Assembly: GCF_014191375.1 (NCBI RefSeq)
Contig: NZ_JACHWN010000004.1
Span: 248,001-312,000 of the forward strand
Length of the DNA: 64,000 nt
Reading direction: 5' to 3'
DNA from: Mesorhizobium sp. RMAD-H1
Lineage (GTDB): Bacteria; Pseudomonadota; Alphaproteobacteria; Rhizobiales; Rhizobiaceae
In this document: piece after piece, positions 49,599 to 58,695 of the stretch
Layout of the letters: the number at the start of each line of letters is the position of its first letter
How positions within the stretch are numbered: position 1 is the first letter of the stretch
Position numbers and translations under genes: made by a program
Notes under the pieces: model-generated
What the model was told of the DNA's origin: nothing
The model's input: the letters and a program-made list of their open reading frames with translations, nothing else
Databases searched by the model: none

Positions 49599-50912
49599 AT
49601 GCTGCCGCAGGAGATCATCCGCGCCAAGCGCGACGGGAAGGTGCTCGGCGCCGAGGAAATCGCCTTTTTCGCAAGGGGCATCGCCACGGGCGCGGTCAGC
49701 GAGGGACAGATTGCCGCCTTCGCCATGGCCGTCTTCTTCAATGGCATGAGCCGCGACGAGGCGGTGGGGCTGACGCTCGCCATGCGCGATTCCGGCGATG
49801 TGCTCGACTGGTCGTCGCTCAACGGCCCCGTGGTCGACAAGCATTCGACCGGCGGCGTCGGCGATAATGTCTCGCTGATGCTGGCGCCCCTCGTCGCCGC
49901 CTGCGGTGCCTATGTGCCGATGATTTCCGGGCGCGGCCTGGGACATACCGGAGGCACGCTCGACAAGATGGATGCGATCCCCGGCTATGTCAGCCAGCCC
50001 GATAAGGCGCGCTTCGTGGAGACGGTGCGCGAGGCAGGCTGCGCCATCATCGGCCAGACCGCCGATCTCGCGCCGGCCGACAAGCGCTTCTATGCCATCC
50101 GCGACGTGACGGCGACGGTGGAATCGATCCCGCTCATCACCGCCTCGATTCTATCGAAGAAGCTCGCCGCCGGCCTCCAGGGACTGGTGCTCGACGTCAA
50201 GGCCGGCAGCGGCGCGTTCATGGCGAAGACGCGCGATGCGGCGGCTCTTGCCGAGAGCCTCGTCGCGGTCGCCAATGGCGCGGGTCTCCCCACCACGGCG
50301 CTTTTGACCGATATGGACCAGCCGCTGGCTCTCGCCGCCGGCAATGCGGTGGAAGTGAAGAATGCCGTCGACTTCCTGACCGGCGACCGCCGCGACGCGC
50401 GGCTCGAGGAGGTGACGCTGGCGCTCGCCGCCGAAATGCTGGTCACGGCCCGGCTCGCGGGAACGCCGCGCGAGGCGATGGAGCAGGCGCGTGCGGCGCT
50501 TGACAGCGGGCGGGCCGCGGAAACTTTCGGGCGCATGGTGGCGCTTCTGGGCGGGCCGAATGATTTCGTCTCGCGCGCCGCGCATTATCTCCCCGCCGCG
50601 CCGGTCGTCCGCGAGGTGCCGTGCCCGCAAAAGGGTTTCGTCGGCTCCATCGAAACCCGGGCGCTGGGCCTCGCCGTCGTGGCGCTGGGCGGGGGGCGTA
50701 CTCGCCCCGAGGACACGATCGACCACGCCGTCGGCCTCACGGCCCTGCAGCCGATCGGCGCCGAGATGGACCGCGGCGATCCGCTGGCCCTGGTCCATGC
50801 CCGTGATGAGGCGGCGGCGGAAGCGGCGGTCAGGGCGGTTCAGGCCGCCTATGGCTTCGTGCCCCTGCGCCCCCGCGCCATCCGCCCGGTCAAGCGCCGG
50901 ATTACGGAATGA
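49599..50912 (+). CDS. deoA: Thymidine phosphorylase
   Basis: A 437-residue enzyme converting thymidine and deoxyuridine to base plus deoxyribose-1-phosphate. The signature [20 protein letters not shown] is near residues 80-100, and [21 protein letters not shown] near 110-130; the C-terminal PYNP_C domain is complete. ATG at 49599 gives the typical [13 protein letters not shown] start. It is the last gene of the rightward salvage operon and converges with upp after 15 bases. Confidence 0.95.
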   Translation: MLPQEIIRAKRDGKVLGAEEIAFFARGIATGAVSEGQIAAFAMAVFFNGMSRDEAVGLTLAMRDSGDVLDWSSLNGPVVDKHSTGGVGDNVSLMLAPLVAACGAYVPMISGRGLGHTGGTLDKMDAIPGYVSQPDKARFVETVREAGCAIIGQTADLAPADKRFYAIRDVTATVESIPLITASILSKKLAAGLQGLVLDVKAGSGAFMAKTRDAAALAESLVAVANGAGLPTTALLTDMDQPLALAAGNAVEVKNAVDFLTGDRRDARLEEVTLALAAEMLVTARLAGTPREAMEQARAALDSGRAAETFGRMVALLGGPNDFVSRAAHYLPAAPVVREVPCPQKGFVGSIETRALGLAVVALGGGRTRPEDTIDHAVGLTALQPIGAEMDRGDPLALVHARDEAAAEAAVRAVQAAYGFVPLRPRAIRPVKRRITE

Positions 50913-50927
50913 TGGTTCTCTGATCGT

Positions 50928-51554
50928 CTACTTCGTACCGTACATGCGGTCGCCGGCATCACCCAGGCCGGGCACGATATAGCCCTTGTCGTTGAGATAG
51001 CTGTCGATGGCGGCGGTGAAGACGGGGACGTCGGGATGCGCCTTGGTGAAGTGTTCGATGCCCTCCGGCGCCGCGAGCAGGCAGAGGAAGCGGATGTTGC
51101 TCGCCCCGCGCTCCTTCAGCTTGTCGATCGCCGCGATGGCCGAATTGGCGGTGGCGAGCATCGGGTCGACCACGATGACGAGCCGGTTGACGATATCCTC
51201 CGGCGCCTTGAAATAATATTCGATCGGCTGCAGCGTATCGTGGTCTCGGTAGAGCCCGATATGGGCGACGCGCGCCGCCGGCACCAGGTCCAGCATGCCC
51301 TCCAGCAGGCCGTTGCCGGCGCGCAGGATGGAGGCGAACACCAGCTTCTTGCCTTCCAGGGTCGGCGCGTCCATCGCCGTCAGCGGCGTCTCGATCCGCA
51401 TTGTCGTCAGTTCCAGGTCGCGCGTCACCTCATAGCAGAGCAGGAGCGAGATTTCCTTCAGCAGCCGCCGGAAGCTGGCTGTCGAAGTCTCCTTCTTGCG
51501 CATGATGGTGAGCTTGTGCTGGACAAGCGGATGGTCGACGACTGTAACGCCCAT
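50928..51554 (-). CDS. upp: Uracil phosphoribosyltransferase
   Basis: A 208-residue salvage enzyme making UMP from uracil and PRPP. The PRPP-binding loop reads [21 protein letters not shown] (near residues 126-145), and the uracil-specific C-terminal [16 protein letters not shown] is intact. It uses the uracil released by thymidine/uridine phosphorolysis of the neighbouring operon. It lies 94 bases downstream of add on the same strand, a likely two-gene unit. Confidence 0.96.
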   Translation of the reverse strand: MGVTVVDHPLVQHKLTIMRKKETSTASFRRLLKEISLLLCYEVTRDLELTTMRIETPLTAMDAPTLEGKKLVFASILRAGNGLLEGMLDLVPAARVAHIGLYRDHDTLQPIEYYFKAPEDIVNRLVIVVDPMLATANSAIAAIDKLKERGASNIRFLCLLAAPEGIEHFTKAHPDVPVFTAAIDSYLNDKGYIVPGLGDAGDRMYGTK

Positions 51555-51648
51555 GGTGTCTGCTACTCTCTCATACTGACGGAATTTTCCGCGACCTTAG
51601 CGGCAGGCGGCGGGCGTGGAAACGCCTGCGTGCATCACACGCACAGTT

Positions 51649-52629
51649 TTATGCCCGCTTTTCCCCGCTGGAGAGCTTTGCAAGAAGCCTTGCGCGTGTC
51701 TCCTCGTCGATGAAGGCCGCCTCGATGGCGGTGCGGGTGATGCCGTGCAACGCCCCGTCGTCGAGCCCGAAAATGTCGTGGGCGATCCGGTATTCATGGG
51801 CGAGATCCGTGTGGAAGAAGGGCGGATCGTCGGAATTGAGCGTCACCCTTGCGCCGGCATTTCTGAGCGTCATGAATGGATGATCCCGAAAGCTCTCGTA
51901 AACGCCGAGCGCGATATTGGAGCCGGGGCAGCACTCGAGCACGATCCCGTCTTCCGCCAGCCATTCCACCAGGTCGGGATCTTCGATCGCCCGCACGCCA
52001 TGGCCGATGCGCGCCGGCCTGAGCGCGTCGATGGTGTCGCGCACGCTCGCAGCGCCGGCAAACTCGCCGGCATGAATGGTGAGGCCCAGCCCCGCATCGC
52101 GTGCGATATCGAAAGCGCGCATGAAATCCGCCGCACGGTACATCCGCTCGTCGCCTGCCATGCCGAAGCCGGTGAGGAGTGGATGCGGGTTTTCCGCCAC
52201 GAAGCGCGCCGCGCGTTCCACCGCTTCCGGCCCCATATGGCGAAGGCCGATCGCGATCATCCGGCATTCGATGCCGGTCGCGTTCCTGGCGCGTTCGATG
52301 CCCTCCGCCAGTCCTTCCACATAGGCACGGGGATCAAGCCCCGCGCTTGCCGCATGATCGGTCGAGATGAAGAATTCCGAATAGATCGCGCCGTCGCGGG
52401 CAAGCCCGGTGAGATAGCGCTCTGCGAGATCGGCATAGTCTTCCCCGGTGCGGAAGAGCAGCGATATCGCGTCATAGGCCGCGAGAAAGCTGGTGAAATC
52501 CTGCCAGACATAGGCGCCCTCCCGCACGAAGGGCGAGATATCGACGCCGTGGAGCGCCGCCTTTTCCAGCGCCAGCGCCGGGCTGGCGGTGCCCTCGATA
52601 TGGCAGTGCAGTTCCGCTTTTACCACCAT
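51649..52629 (-). CDS. add: Adenosine deaminase
   Basis: A 326-residue zinc-dependent deaminase giving inosine. The N-terminal zinc pair is in [13 protein letters not shown], the catalytic HAGE ([11 protein letters not shown]) is mid-protein, and the C-terminal LNSDDPPFF carries the zinc Asp pair. Start 52629 ([10 protein letters not shown]) is chosen because GGAAAG sits just upstream; an ATG four codons earlier is possible. Inosine from this step is the substrate of the phosphorylase and hydrolase genes in the window. Confidence 0.94.
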   Translation of the reverse strand: MVVKAELHCHIEGTASPALALEKAALHGVDISPFVREGAYVWQDFTSFLAAYDAISLLFRTGEDYADLAERYLTGLARDGAIYSEFFISTDHAASAGLDPRAYVEGLAEGIERARNATGIECRMIAIGLRHMGPEAVERAARFVAENPHPLLTGFGMAGDERMYRAADFMRAFDIARDAGLGLTIHAGEFAGAASVRDTIDALRPARIGHGVRAIEDPDLVEWLAEDGIVLECCPGSNIALGVYESFRDHPFMTLRNAGARVTLNSDDPPFFHTDLAHEYRIAHDIFGLDDGALHGITRTAIEAAFIDEETRARLLAKLSSGEKRA

Positions 52630-52813
52630 GGCTCTTTCCATTTGCGAAACATGATCGTGCCTGCTTGTATCGCGCGGTGCAAGCTTTATATCGGATGTCA
52701 TCGGGCATGGCCGGGAAGTTGACAGGCTTGCCGGAAAAGACCATGCGTTGAACCAAAGACTTTGTGCATGATGGCGGTTCGGCCGGATTCATCAGAAACG
52801 GGCAGGTGACGAT

Positions 52814-53605
52814 ATGAGCCAGGGATACGGCAGTTCGGACCGCGTCGGCGCCAGGGGCGGGATGGAGAAATCCTTTGGCTTCCGCAATGTCGACGAGGGC
52901 GAGAAGCAGGGGCTGGTCAACGACGTGTTCCACCGCGTCGCCTCCCGCTATGATCTCATGAACGATCTGATGTCGGCTGGCATGCACCGGGTCTGGAAGG
53001 ATGCGATGGTCAACTGGCTTTCGCCGCCCAAGCGCGAGGGCTGGCAGGTGCTCGATGTCGCGGGCGGCACGGGCGATATCGCCTTCCGCATTCTGGAGGC
53101 CTCCGGCCGCAAGGCCCGTGCCACCGTGCTCGACATCAATGGCTCGATGCTTGCCGTCGGCCATGACCGGGCGGTGAAGAAGGGCCTCGCCGACAATATC
53201 GAGTTCGTCGAGGCCAATGCCGAGGAACTGCCCTTCGCGGACAACCGCTTCGATGCCTATACGATCGCCTTCGGCATCCGCAACGTGCCGCATATCGACC
53301 GCGCGCTGGCGGAAGCCTATCGCGTGCTGAAGCCGGGCGGCCGCTTCCTTTGCCTCGAATTTTCCGAGGTCGACATGCCGCTGCTCGACCGCATTTATGA
53401 CGGCTGGTCGTTCAACGCCATTCCCCGCATCGGCGACCTTGTCGCAGGTGACGCCGATTCCTACCGCTATCTGGTCGAGTCCATCCGCAAGTTCCCCCGC
53501 CAGGCCGATTTCGCCGCGATGATCCGCGCCGCCGGCTTCGAGCGCGTGACCTGGCGCAATTATTCCGGCGGCATCGCCGCGCTTCATTCCGGCTGGAAGC
53601 TTTAG
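52814..53605 (+). CDS. ubiE: Ubiquinone/menaquinone biosynthesis methyltransferase UbiE
   Basis: A 263-residue class I SAM methyltransferase that C-methylates the ubiquinone ring. Motif I is [15 protein letters not shown] near residues 79-93. UbiE signatures [18 protein letters not shown] and [21 protein letters not shown] are present, and the C-terminus ends in [12 protein letters not shown]. ubiB follows after a repeat element, a pairing conserved in alphaproteobacteria. ATG at 52814 follows ACGGGCAGG. Confidence 0.96.
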   Translation: MSQGYGSSDRVGARGGMEKSFGFRNVDEGEKQGLVNDVFHRVASRYDLMNDLMSAGMHRVWKDAMVNWLSPPKREGWQVLDVAGGTGDIAFRILEASGRKARATVLDINGSMLAVGHDRAVKKGLADNIEFVEANAEELPFADNRFDAYTIAFGIRNVPHIDRALAEAYRVLKPGGRFLCLEFSEVDMPLLDRIYDGWSFNAIPRIGDLVAGDADSYRYLVESIRKFPRQADFAAMIRAAGFERVTWRNYSGGIAALHSGWKL

Positions 53606-53643
53606 TTTAGATGGAAATGAAGCTCGCTTTGCCCCCGCAAATC

Positions 53644-53801
53644 ACCCCCCTCTGGCCTGCCGGCCATCTCCCCCTCAAGGGGGGAGATTACGCTCCTGTC
53701 TCCGCTGCCTTCAATCGCAAACGCTGCAATATGGGAGCCGAGGGGACTATCAGCCAATCTCCCCCCTTGAGGGGGAGATGGCCGGCAGGACAGAGGGGGG
53801 T
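53644..53801. repeat. 158-base palindromic element (A) between ubiE and ubiB
   Basis: Inverted arms of about 46 bases (left from 53644, right to 53801) begin ACCCCCCTCTGGCC and include CATCTCCCCCTCAAGGGGGG. The inner part of each arm is a second hairpin (CCCCCT/AGGGGG). Other copies are at 56873 and 58505. In this copy an inner G-C pair replaces C-G relative to the others. It lengthens the ubiE-ubiB gap without touching either ORF. Confidence 0.9.
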
Positions 53802-53852
53802 GTTCGGGCGCGAAGGAAGACCGTTCATTCCAATAAGCACGAGTACCATCGC

Positions 53853-55430
53853 ATGAGCAGTCTCGCCGCCGCCTTCCGGCTGATCCATGCCGGGTGGATC
53901 ATGACGCGCGAGGGCGTCATCACCGCGCTGCCGGCCGAAGGGCTGACGGGCCTGCCTGCCTTCGGCCATCGCATCGCCGGGCTGCTGGCGCGCCGTCGCG
54001 TGCGTTCGACCAAGCGTTCCGAGCGCATGTCGCGCGCGATGAACCGGCTCGGCCCCTCCTATGTCAAGCTCGGCCAGTTCCTGGCGACGCGCCCCGATAT
54101 CGTCGGGCGCGACGTGGCGCTGGATCTCGCCCTGCTGCAGGACCGGCTCGACCATTTCTCGCAGGAGGCCGCGATCAAGGCGGTGGAAGGCTCGCTCGGC
54201 CGCTCGATCGATGATCTCTTCGTCTCCTTCGGCCCGCCGATCGCCGCGGCTTCCATCGCCCAGGTCCACCCGGCGGAGGTCATGCGCGATGGCGTGCCGC
54301 ACAAGGTCGCGGTCAAGGTGATCCGGCCCGGCGTGCGCCAGCGCTTCGCCCGCGACCTCGAAAGCTTCTTCATGCTGGCGCGCCTGCAGGAGCGCTATGT
54401 GCCGGCGACACGGCGCCTGCGCCCGGTCGAGGTGGCGCAGACGCTCGCCCAGACGACGCGCATCGAGATGGATCTGCGGCTCGAAGCCGCCGCCCTCTCG
54501 GAGATCGCCGAGAACGTGAAGGACGATGTCGGCTTCCGCGTGCCCACCGTGGACTGGGAGCGGACCGGCCGCGACGTGCTGACGCTCGAATGGATCGACG
54601 GCGTCAAGATGTCCGATATCGAGGGCCTGCGCGCCGCCGGCTACGATCTGGTGAAGCTTGCGGAAACCCTGATCCAGTCCTTCCTGCGCCACACGCTGCG
54701 CGATGGCTTCTTCCATGCCGACATGCACCCCGGCAATCTGTTCGTCGACCCCCAGGGCACCATCGTCGCTGTCGATTTCGGCATTACCGGCCGCCTCAGC
54801 AAGAAGGAGCGCCGCTTCCTCGCCGAAATCCTCTATGGCTTCATCAAGCGCGATTACCAGCGCGTCGCCGAGGTGCATTTTGAAGCCGGCTATGTACCGC
54901 ATCGTCACGATGCCGCAAGCTTCGCCCAGGCGATCCGCGCCATCGGCGAGCCGATCCATGGCCAGTCCGCGGAAACCATTTCCATGGCCAAGCTCCTGAC
55001 CCTGCTGTTCGAGGTCACCGAGCTTTTCGACATGCAGACGCGGCCGGAGCTGCTGCTCTTGCAGAAGACCATGGTGGTGGTCGAGGGCGTGTCGCGCACG
55101 CTCGATCCGCATTTCAACATGTGGAAGGCCGCCGAGCCGGTGGTGAGCGACTATATCAGGGAGAGTCTCGGGCCGGTCGGCATCATGGCCGATGCGCGTG
55201 AGAGCGGCTTCGCACTCCTGCACCTCCTGCGCCAGACCCCCGATCTCGTCAAGCGCTTCGAGCGGATATCCTTCGAGCTCGACAGGATGGCTGAAAACGG
55301 CCTGCGCTTCGAGCTTGAAACCTCGGAGGCGATAGGCAGGGCCGCTGCGCGCGGCTCGCGCTGGGGCAGATTTGCCCTTGTATTGATTGCACTTGCAGTC
55401 CTGGGAATAGGTTTCGGCTTCCATTTATAG
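53853..55430 (+). CDS. ubiB: Ubiquinone biosynthesis kinase-like protein UbiB
   Basis: A 525-residue ABC1/ADCK atypical kinase-like protein needed for ubiquinone synthesis, now seen as an ATPase supporting the pathway, not a hydroxylase. The family KxGQ motif is in GPSYVKLGQFLATRPDI (about residues 65-81), the alanine-rich nucleotide loop in PPIAAASIAQVH, and kinase-like HADMHPGNLF and VDFGITGRL follow. A hydrophobic C-terminal anchor is at about 505-522. Start 53853 excludes upstream codons that are repeat-derived. Confidence 0.95.
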   Translation: MSSLAAAFRLIHAGWIMTREGVITALPAEGLTGLPAFGHRIAGLLARRRVRSTKRSERMSRAMNRLGPSYVKLGQFLATRPDIVGRDVALDLALLQDRLDHFSQEAAIKAVEGSLGRSIDDLFVSFGPPIAAASIAQVHPAEVMRDGVPHKVAVKVIRPGVRQRFARDLESFFMLARLQERYVPATRRLRPVEVAQTLAQTTRIEMDLRLEAAALSEIAENVKDDVGFRVPTVDWERTGRDVLTLEWIDGVKMSDIEGLRAAGYDLVKLAETLIQSFLRHTLRDGFFHADMHPGNLFVDPQGTIVAVDFGITGRLSKKERRFLAEILYGFIKRDYQRVAEVHFEAGYVPHRHDAASFAQAIRAIGEPIHGQSAETISMAKLLTLLFEVTELFDMQTRPELLLLQKTMVVVEGVSRTLDPHFNMWKAAEPVVSDYIRESLGPVGIMADARESGFALLHLLRQTPDLVKRFERISFELDRMAENGLRFELETSEAIGRAAARGSRWGRFALVLIALAVLGIGFGFHL

Positions 55431-55495
55431 GAAATCCGGCCTAATCTGATTGCAATGATTGCGCTTTAGCGGCGCTTTGTAGGAGAATGCAATCA
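55384..55495 (+). promoter_or_regulatory. Cluster of TGATTGC boxes upstream of coaBC
   Basis: Four copies of the 7-mer TGATTGC occur in 112 bases: 55384-55390 (within the ubiB 3' end), 55447-55453, 55456-55462 and, inverted as GCAATCA, 55489-55495, one base before the coaBC ATG. The two central boxes are spaced nine bases apart. The inverted copy lies between the Shine-Dalgarno (AGGAG, 55481-55485) and the start. This looks like an operator for a ribbon-helix-helix protein, possibly the one fused to CoaBC. Confidence 0.55.
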
Positions 55496-55496
55496 A

Positions 55497-56930
55497 ATGG
55501 CCAGCATCACCATCCGCAATCTCGATGACGCGGTCAAGGAGCGGCTGCGCCTGCGTGCCGCCCGCAATGGCCGCTCCATGGAAGAGGAGGTACGGCTTTT
55601 GCTGGGGGATATTGACGCCCCTGATATCCCCGTACCCACGGTAAAAGCGGGTGCCATATCCCCGTCCCTGGGGGGTAAAAGGATATTGCTGATCATCGGC
55701 GGCGGCATTGCGGCCTATAAATCCCTCGATTTGATCCGTCGCCTGCGCGAGCGCGGCGCGCGCGTCCGCCCGGTCATGACGCGGGCGGCGCAGGAATTCG
55801 TCACGCCGCTTTCGATCGGGGCGCTCGCCGCCGATCACGTCTTCACCGACCTCTTCTCGCGCGAGGATGAGCAGGATGTCGGGCATATCCGCCTGTCCCG
55901 CGAGGCGGATCTGATCGTCGTCGCCCCCGCCACCGCCGACCTGATGGCCAAGATGGCGAACGGCCTTGCCGATGATCTGGCCTCCGCCGTGCTTCTCGCC
56001 GCCACCGCGCCGGTGCTTGTCGCCCCCGCCATGAACCCGCTGATGTGGGATCACCCGGCAACCCGGCGCAACCGCGCTACGCTGGCAAATGACGGCATCC
56101 GCTTCGTCGGGCCCAACAAAGGCGAGATGGCGGAAGGCGGCGAGGCTGGCCTTGGCCGCATGGCCGAGCCGCTGGAAATCGTCGCCGCCATCGAAACCTT
56201 CTTCAGACCCGCAGATCTAAAATTAGCCGGCAAAAAGATCATCATCACCTCCGGGCCGACGGTGGAGCCGATCGATCCCGTGCGCTATATCGCCAACCGC
56301 TCCTCGGGCAAGCAGGGCCATGCCATCGCCGCCGCCCTTGCGCGGCTCGGCGCGACCGTGCATCTTGTTTCCGGCCCGGTATCGATACCTGATCCGGAAG
56401 GCGTCTCGGTCATCCATGTGGAAACCGCGCGCGAGATGAAGGCGGCGGTCGAGAAGCTCCTGCCGGCCGATGCAGCGGTGATGGTCGCCGCCGTCGCCGA
56501 CTGGCGTAGCGAGGGCGAGGCGTCGCAGAAGATCAAAAAGCAGCCGGGCGGCGAGCCGCCGGTGCTGCGGATGGTGGAAAACCCCGATATTCTTGCCGGC
56601 GTCGGCCATCATGCGCAGCGCCCGGGCCTCGTCGTCGGCTTTGCCGCCGAAACGCAGGACCTGCTCGCCAACGCGCGGAAGAAACTGGAAAAGAAGGGTG
56701 CGGATTGGATCGTCGCCAATGATGTCTCGCCGGCAACCGGCGTCATGGGCGGCGACCGCAACCACGTCCGCATCGTCTCGCTCGACGGCATCGAGGAATG
56801 GCCTGACATGAGCAAGGAGGACGTGGCGAAGCGGCTGGCGGGGAAAATCGCAGGGGTGCTCGAAGCAAGGTCACCCCCCTCTGCCCTGCCGGGCATCTCC
56901 CCCTCAAGGGGGGAGATTACGCGTTCATGA
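55497..56930 (+). CDS. coaBC: CoaBC with N-terminal ribbon-helix-helix domain
   Basis: A 477-residue bifunctional coenzyme A enzyme: phosphopantothenate-cysteine ligase (CoaB) and phosphopantothenoylcysteine decarboxylase (CoaC). Residues 1-38 (MASITIRNLDDAVKERLRLR...SMEEEVRLLL) are a FitA/Arc-type ribbon-helix-helix as in VapB/FitA antitoxins, followed by a 20-residue linker. CoaC (about 59-235) has KRILLIIGGGIAAYKSLDLI and PAMNPLMW; CoaB (about 243-460) has SGPTVEPIDPVRYIANRSSG. The last 19 residues (459-477) are encoded by a palindromic repeat that supplies the stop codon. ATG at 55497 is preceded by AGGAG. Confidence 0.92.
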   Translation: MASITIRNLDDAVKERLRLRAARNGRSMEEEVRLLLGDIDAPDIPVPTVKAGAISPSLGGKRILLIIGGGIAAYKSLDLIRRLRERGARVRPVMTRAAQEFVTPLSIGALAADHVFTDLFSREDEQDVGHIRLSREADLIVVAPATADLMAKMANGLADDLASAVLLAATAPVLVAPAMNPLMWDHPATRRNRATLANDGIRFVGPNKGEMAEGGEAGLGRMAEPLEIVAAIETFFRPADLKLAGKKIIITSGPTVEPIDPVRYIANRSSGKQGHAIAAALARLGATVHLVSGPVSIPDPEGVSVIHVETAREMKAAVEKLLPADAAVMVAAVADWRSEGEASQKIKKQPGGEPPVLRMVENPDILAGVGHHAQRPGLVVGFAAETQDLLANARKKLEKKGADWIVANDVSPATGVMGGDRNHVRIVSLDGIEEWPDMSKEDVAKRLAGKIAGVLEARSPPSALPGISPSRGEITRS

Positions 56931-57031
56931 ACGTGTGGCACCAATCGCAGACATCGCGGAATGGAAGCGGAGCGTCGTGTCAGCCAATCTCCCCCCTTGA
57001 GGGGGAGATGCCCGGCAGGGCAGAGGGGGGT
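56873..57031. repeat. Palindromic element (B) overlapping the coaBC 3' end
   Basis: Same family as the element at 53644: arms start ACCCCCCTCTGCCC and end in GGGCAGAGGGGGGT. The left arm forms the final 19 codons of coaBC. The middle (about 56920-56980) shares GTGGCACCAATCGCA-like sequence with the copy at 58505, so B and C are closer to each other than to A. Confidence 0.9.
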
Positions 57032-57064
57032 AATTGCCAGCGACATCTAAAAATTCATCCACTA

Positions 57065-57091
57065 TGTCACATTGGCCCCTCCTGTCTCGTC
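57065..57091 (+). promoter_or_regulatory. ECF41-type promoter upstream of ahpD-sigma
   Basis: TGTCACA (57065-57071), exactly 16 bases, then CGTC (57088-57091). This is the published ECF41 consensus TGTCACA-N16-CGTC in full. The start site would be near 57098, 30 bases before the ahpD ATG. The sigma factor gene downstream would thereby control its own operon. Confidence 0.85.
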
Positions 57092-57127
57092 TAGGCATCG
57101 CATAACCCCAAGACAAGGAGCCGTACG

Positions 57128-57589
57128 ATGCAAGCGAGAATGAAATATTATAATGTCGTGCCGCAGCTGATGCAGGCGATGCTCGATCTGGAAGAGAAGG
57201 TGAAGGCCAGCGGGCTGGACGAGACGATCCGCCACCTCGTCAAGATTCGCGCTTCGCAGATCAATGGCTGCGCCTATTGCATCCACATGCACACCCGCGA
57301 GGCCCGCGCCCATGGCGAGACGGAGGAGCGCATATACCTGCTCGATAGCTGGCGCGAATCGCCCCTCTATACGGACCGCGAGCGTGCCGCTCTGGCCTGG
57401 ACCGAGGCGCTGACGCTGGTGGCGGAGACCCGCGCGCCCGATAATGTCTATGAAGCGCTGAAGGCTCAGTTCAGCGACGAGGAAATCGTCAAGCTCACCT
57501 TCGCCATCACCACCATCAATGCATGGAACCGCATTTCGGTCGGCTTCCGTTCGATCCATCCGGTGACGAAGGCTCATGTCGCAGCCTGA
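57128..57589 (+). CDS. AhpD-like carboxymuconolactone decarboxylase family protein
   Basis: A 153-residue helical AhpD-fold protein. The redox motif Cys48-x2-Cys51 with following His (NGCAYCIHMHTREAR) is intact, implying peroxidase or thiol-disulfide activity. The family (CMD/AhpD) is the most frequent genomic partner of ECF41 sigma factors, and the gene overlaps the sigma gene by 14 bases. AAGGAG precedes ATG 57128, and an exact ECF41 promoter lies upstream, so it is likely the direct target. Confidence 0.93.
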   Translation: MQARMKYYNVVPQLMQAMLDLEEKVKASGLDETIRHLVKIRASQINGCAYCIHMHTREARAHGETEERIYLLDSWRESPLYTDRERAALAWTEALTLVAETRAPDNVYEALKAQFSDEEIVKLTFAITTINAWNRISVGFRSIHPVTKAHVAA

Positions 57590-58460
57590 CGAACCCATGA
57601 GGACTGCCCCGGAAGACGCCGGGGCAGTCTTCGAGGCTCTGCGCCCGCGCCTGATCCGCATCGCCTATCGTATGCTGGGATCGGTCGCGGAGGCGGAGGA
57701 TATCGTGCAGGATGCCTGGCTGCGCTGGACGAGCGCGGAGCGGACTCCCGTGCATGATCCGAAAGCCTTTCTTGCGCGCGTCGTGACAAGGCTCTGCCTC
57801 GATCATCTGAAATCCGCGCGGGCGCGCCGTGAGACCTATCCCGGCACCTGGCTGCCGGAACCGGTCATCGATCCGGTGGAAGATGAAAAAGATGATCTCA
57901 CCCTGACGCTGATGATGGCGCTGGAGCGCCTTTCGCCATTGGAACGCGCCGCCTTCCTCCTGCATGACGTGTTCGATGTGAATTTCGACGAGGTCGCGCG
58001 CATTCTCGACCGCGACCCCGCCGCCTGCCGCAAGCTTGCCAGCCGCGCGCGCGACCATGTGCGCGAGAGCCGCCCACGCTATCCGCTTCCTGAGGATCGC
58101 GGGCGCAGCATAGCGGAAGCCTTCTTCCAGGCCTCGCGCAATGGCGATATGACCGCTTTGCAAGGGCTGCTGGCGGAGGATGCGGTGATGTATTCCGATG
58201 GCGGCGGCATCCGCATCGCGACGCTCAATCCGATCTTCGGGCGCGAAAAGATCGTGCGCTTCTTCGTCGCCATCGCCGAGAAGCCGACTGGTCGCATGCC
58301 GCCGGCCCACCGCTTCGATCGGATCGACGGTCTGCCCGGTATTCTCACGCTCGAGGAGGACGGCCTGCCGCAGACCGTGGCGCTCGATATTGCTGATGGC
58401 GTCATCACCGCCATCTATATCGTGCGCAACCCGGACAAGCTGCGGCATTTGGGGATTTGA
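57576..58460 (+). CDS. ECF41 family RNA polymerase sigma factor
   Basis: A 294-residue ECF sigma factor. Region 2 (about 15-80, IRIAYRMLGSVAEAEDIVQDAWLRW) and region 4 (about 115-170, LSPLERAAFLLHDVFD) are followed by a SnoaL-like C-terminal extension (about 185-290). That extension replaces an anti-sigma factor and has the ECF41 motifs DGGG (SDGGGIRI, usually DGGGR/K) and NPDKL near the end. It is cotranscribed with the AhpD-like gene. The inducing signal of ECF41 systems is largely unknown. Confidence 0.93.
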   Translation: MSQPDEPMRTAPEDAGAVFEALRPRLIRIAYRMLGSVAEAEDIVQDAWLRWTSAERTPVHDPKAFLARVVTRLCLDHLKSARARRETYPGTWLPEPVIDPVEDEKDDLTLTLMMALERLSPLERAAFLLHDVFDVNFDEVARILDRDPAACRKLASRARDHVRESRPRYPLPEDRGRSIAEAFFQASRNGDMTALQGLLAEDAVMYSDGGGIRIATLNPIFGREKIVRFFVAIAEKPTGRMPPAHRFDRIDGLPGILTLEEDGLPQTVALDIADGVITAIYIVRNPDKLRHLGI

Positions 58461-58503
58461 ATTAAGCGCTGGCGGGACAATGAATTGAACGCTGGCGGGA
58501 CAG
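58458..58503 (+). repeat. 23-base tandem duplication at the sigma gene stop
   Basis: Two adjacent 23-base units (58458-58480 and 58481-58503) share TGAATT and CGCTGGCGGGACA with few mismatches. The first unit begins with the stop codon of the ECF41 gene. It abuts the palindromic element at 58505. Confidence 0.8.
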
Positions 58504-58504
58504 T

Positions 58505-58662
58505 ACCCCCCTCTGCCCTGCCGGGCATCTCCCCCTCAAGGGGGGAGATTGGCCTTCATTCACGTTTGGCACCAATCGCAAACGTCGAAAGATGAGAGGC
58601 GGGGGTTCTGTCAGCCAATCTCCCCCCTTGAGGGGGAGATGCCCGGCAGGGCAGAGGGGGGT
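58505..58662. repeat. Palindromic element (C) between sigma and aph genes
   Basis: Third full copy: arms ACCCCCCTCTGCCC...and ...GGGCAGAGGGGGGT, inner CATCTCCCCCTCAAGGGGGG, central TTGGCACCAATCGCAAACG. It lies between convergent genes and could act as a bidirectional terminator by virtue of its strong secondary structure. Confidence 0.9.
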
Positions 58663-58695
58663 GCCTGCCTCGCGATTCCGCCAAAAAGAACCGCT

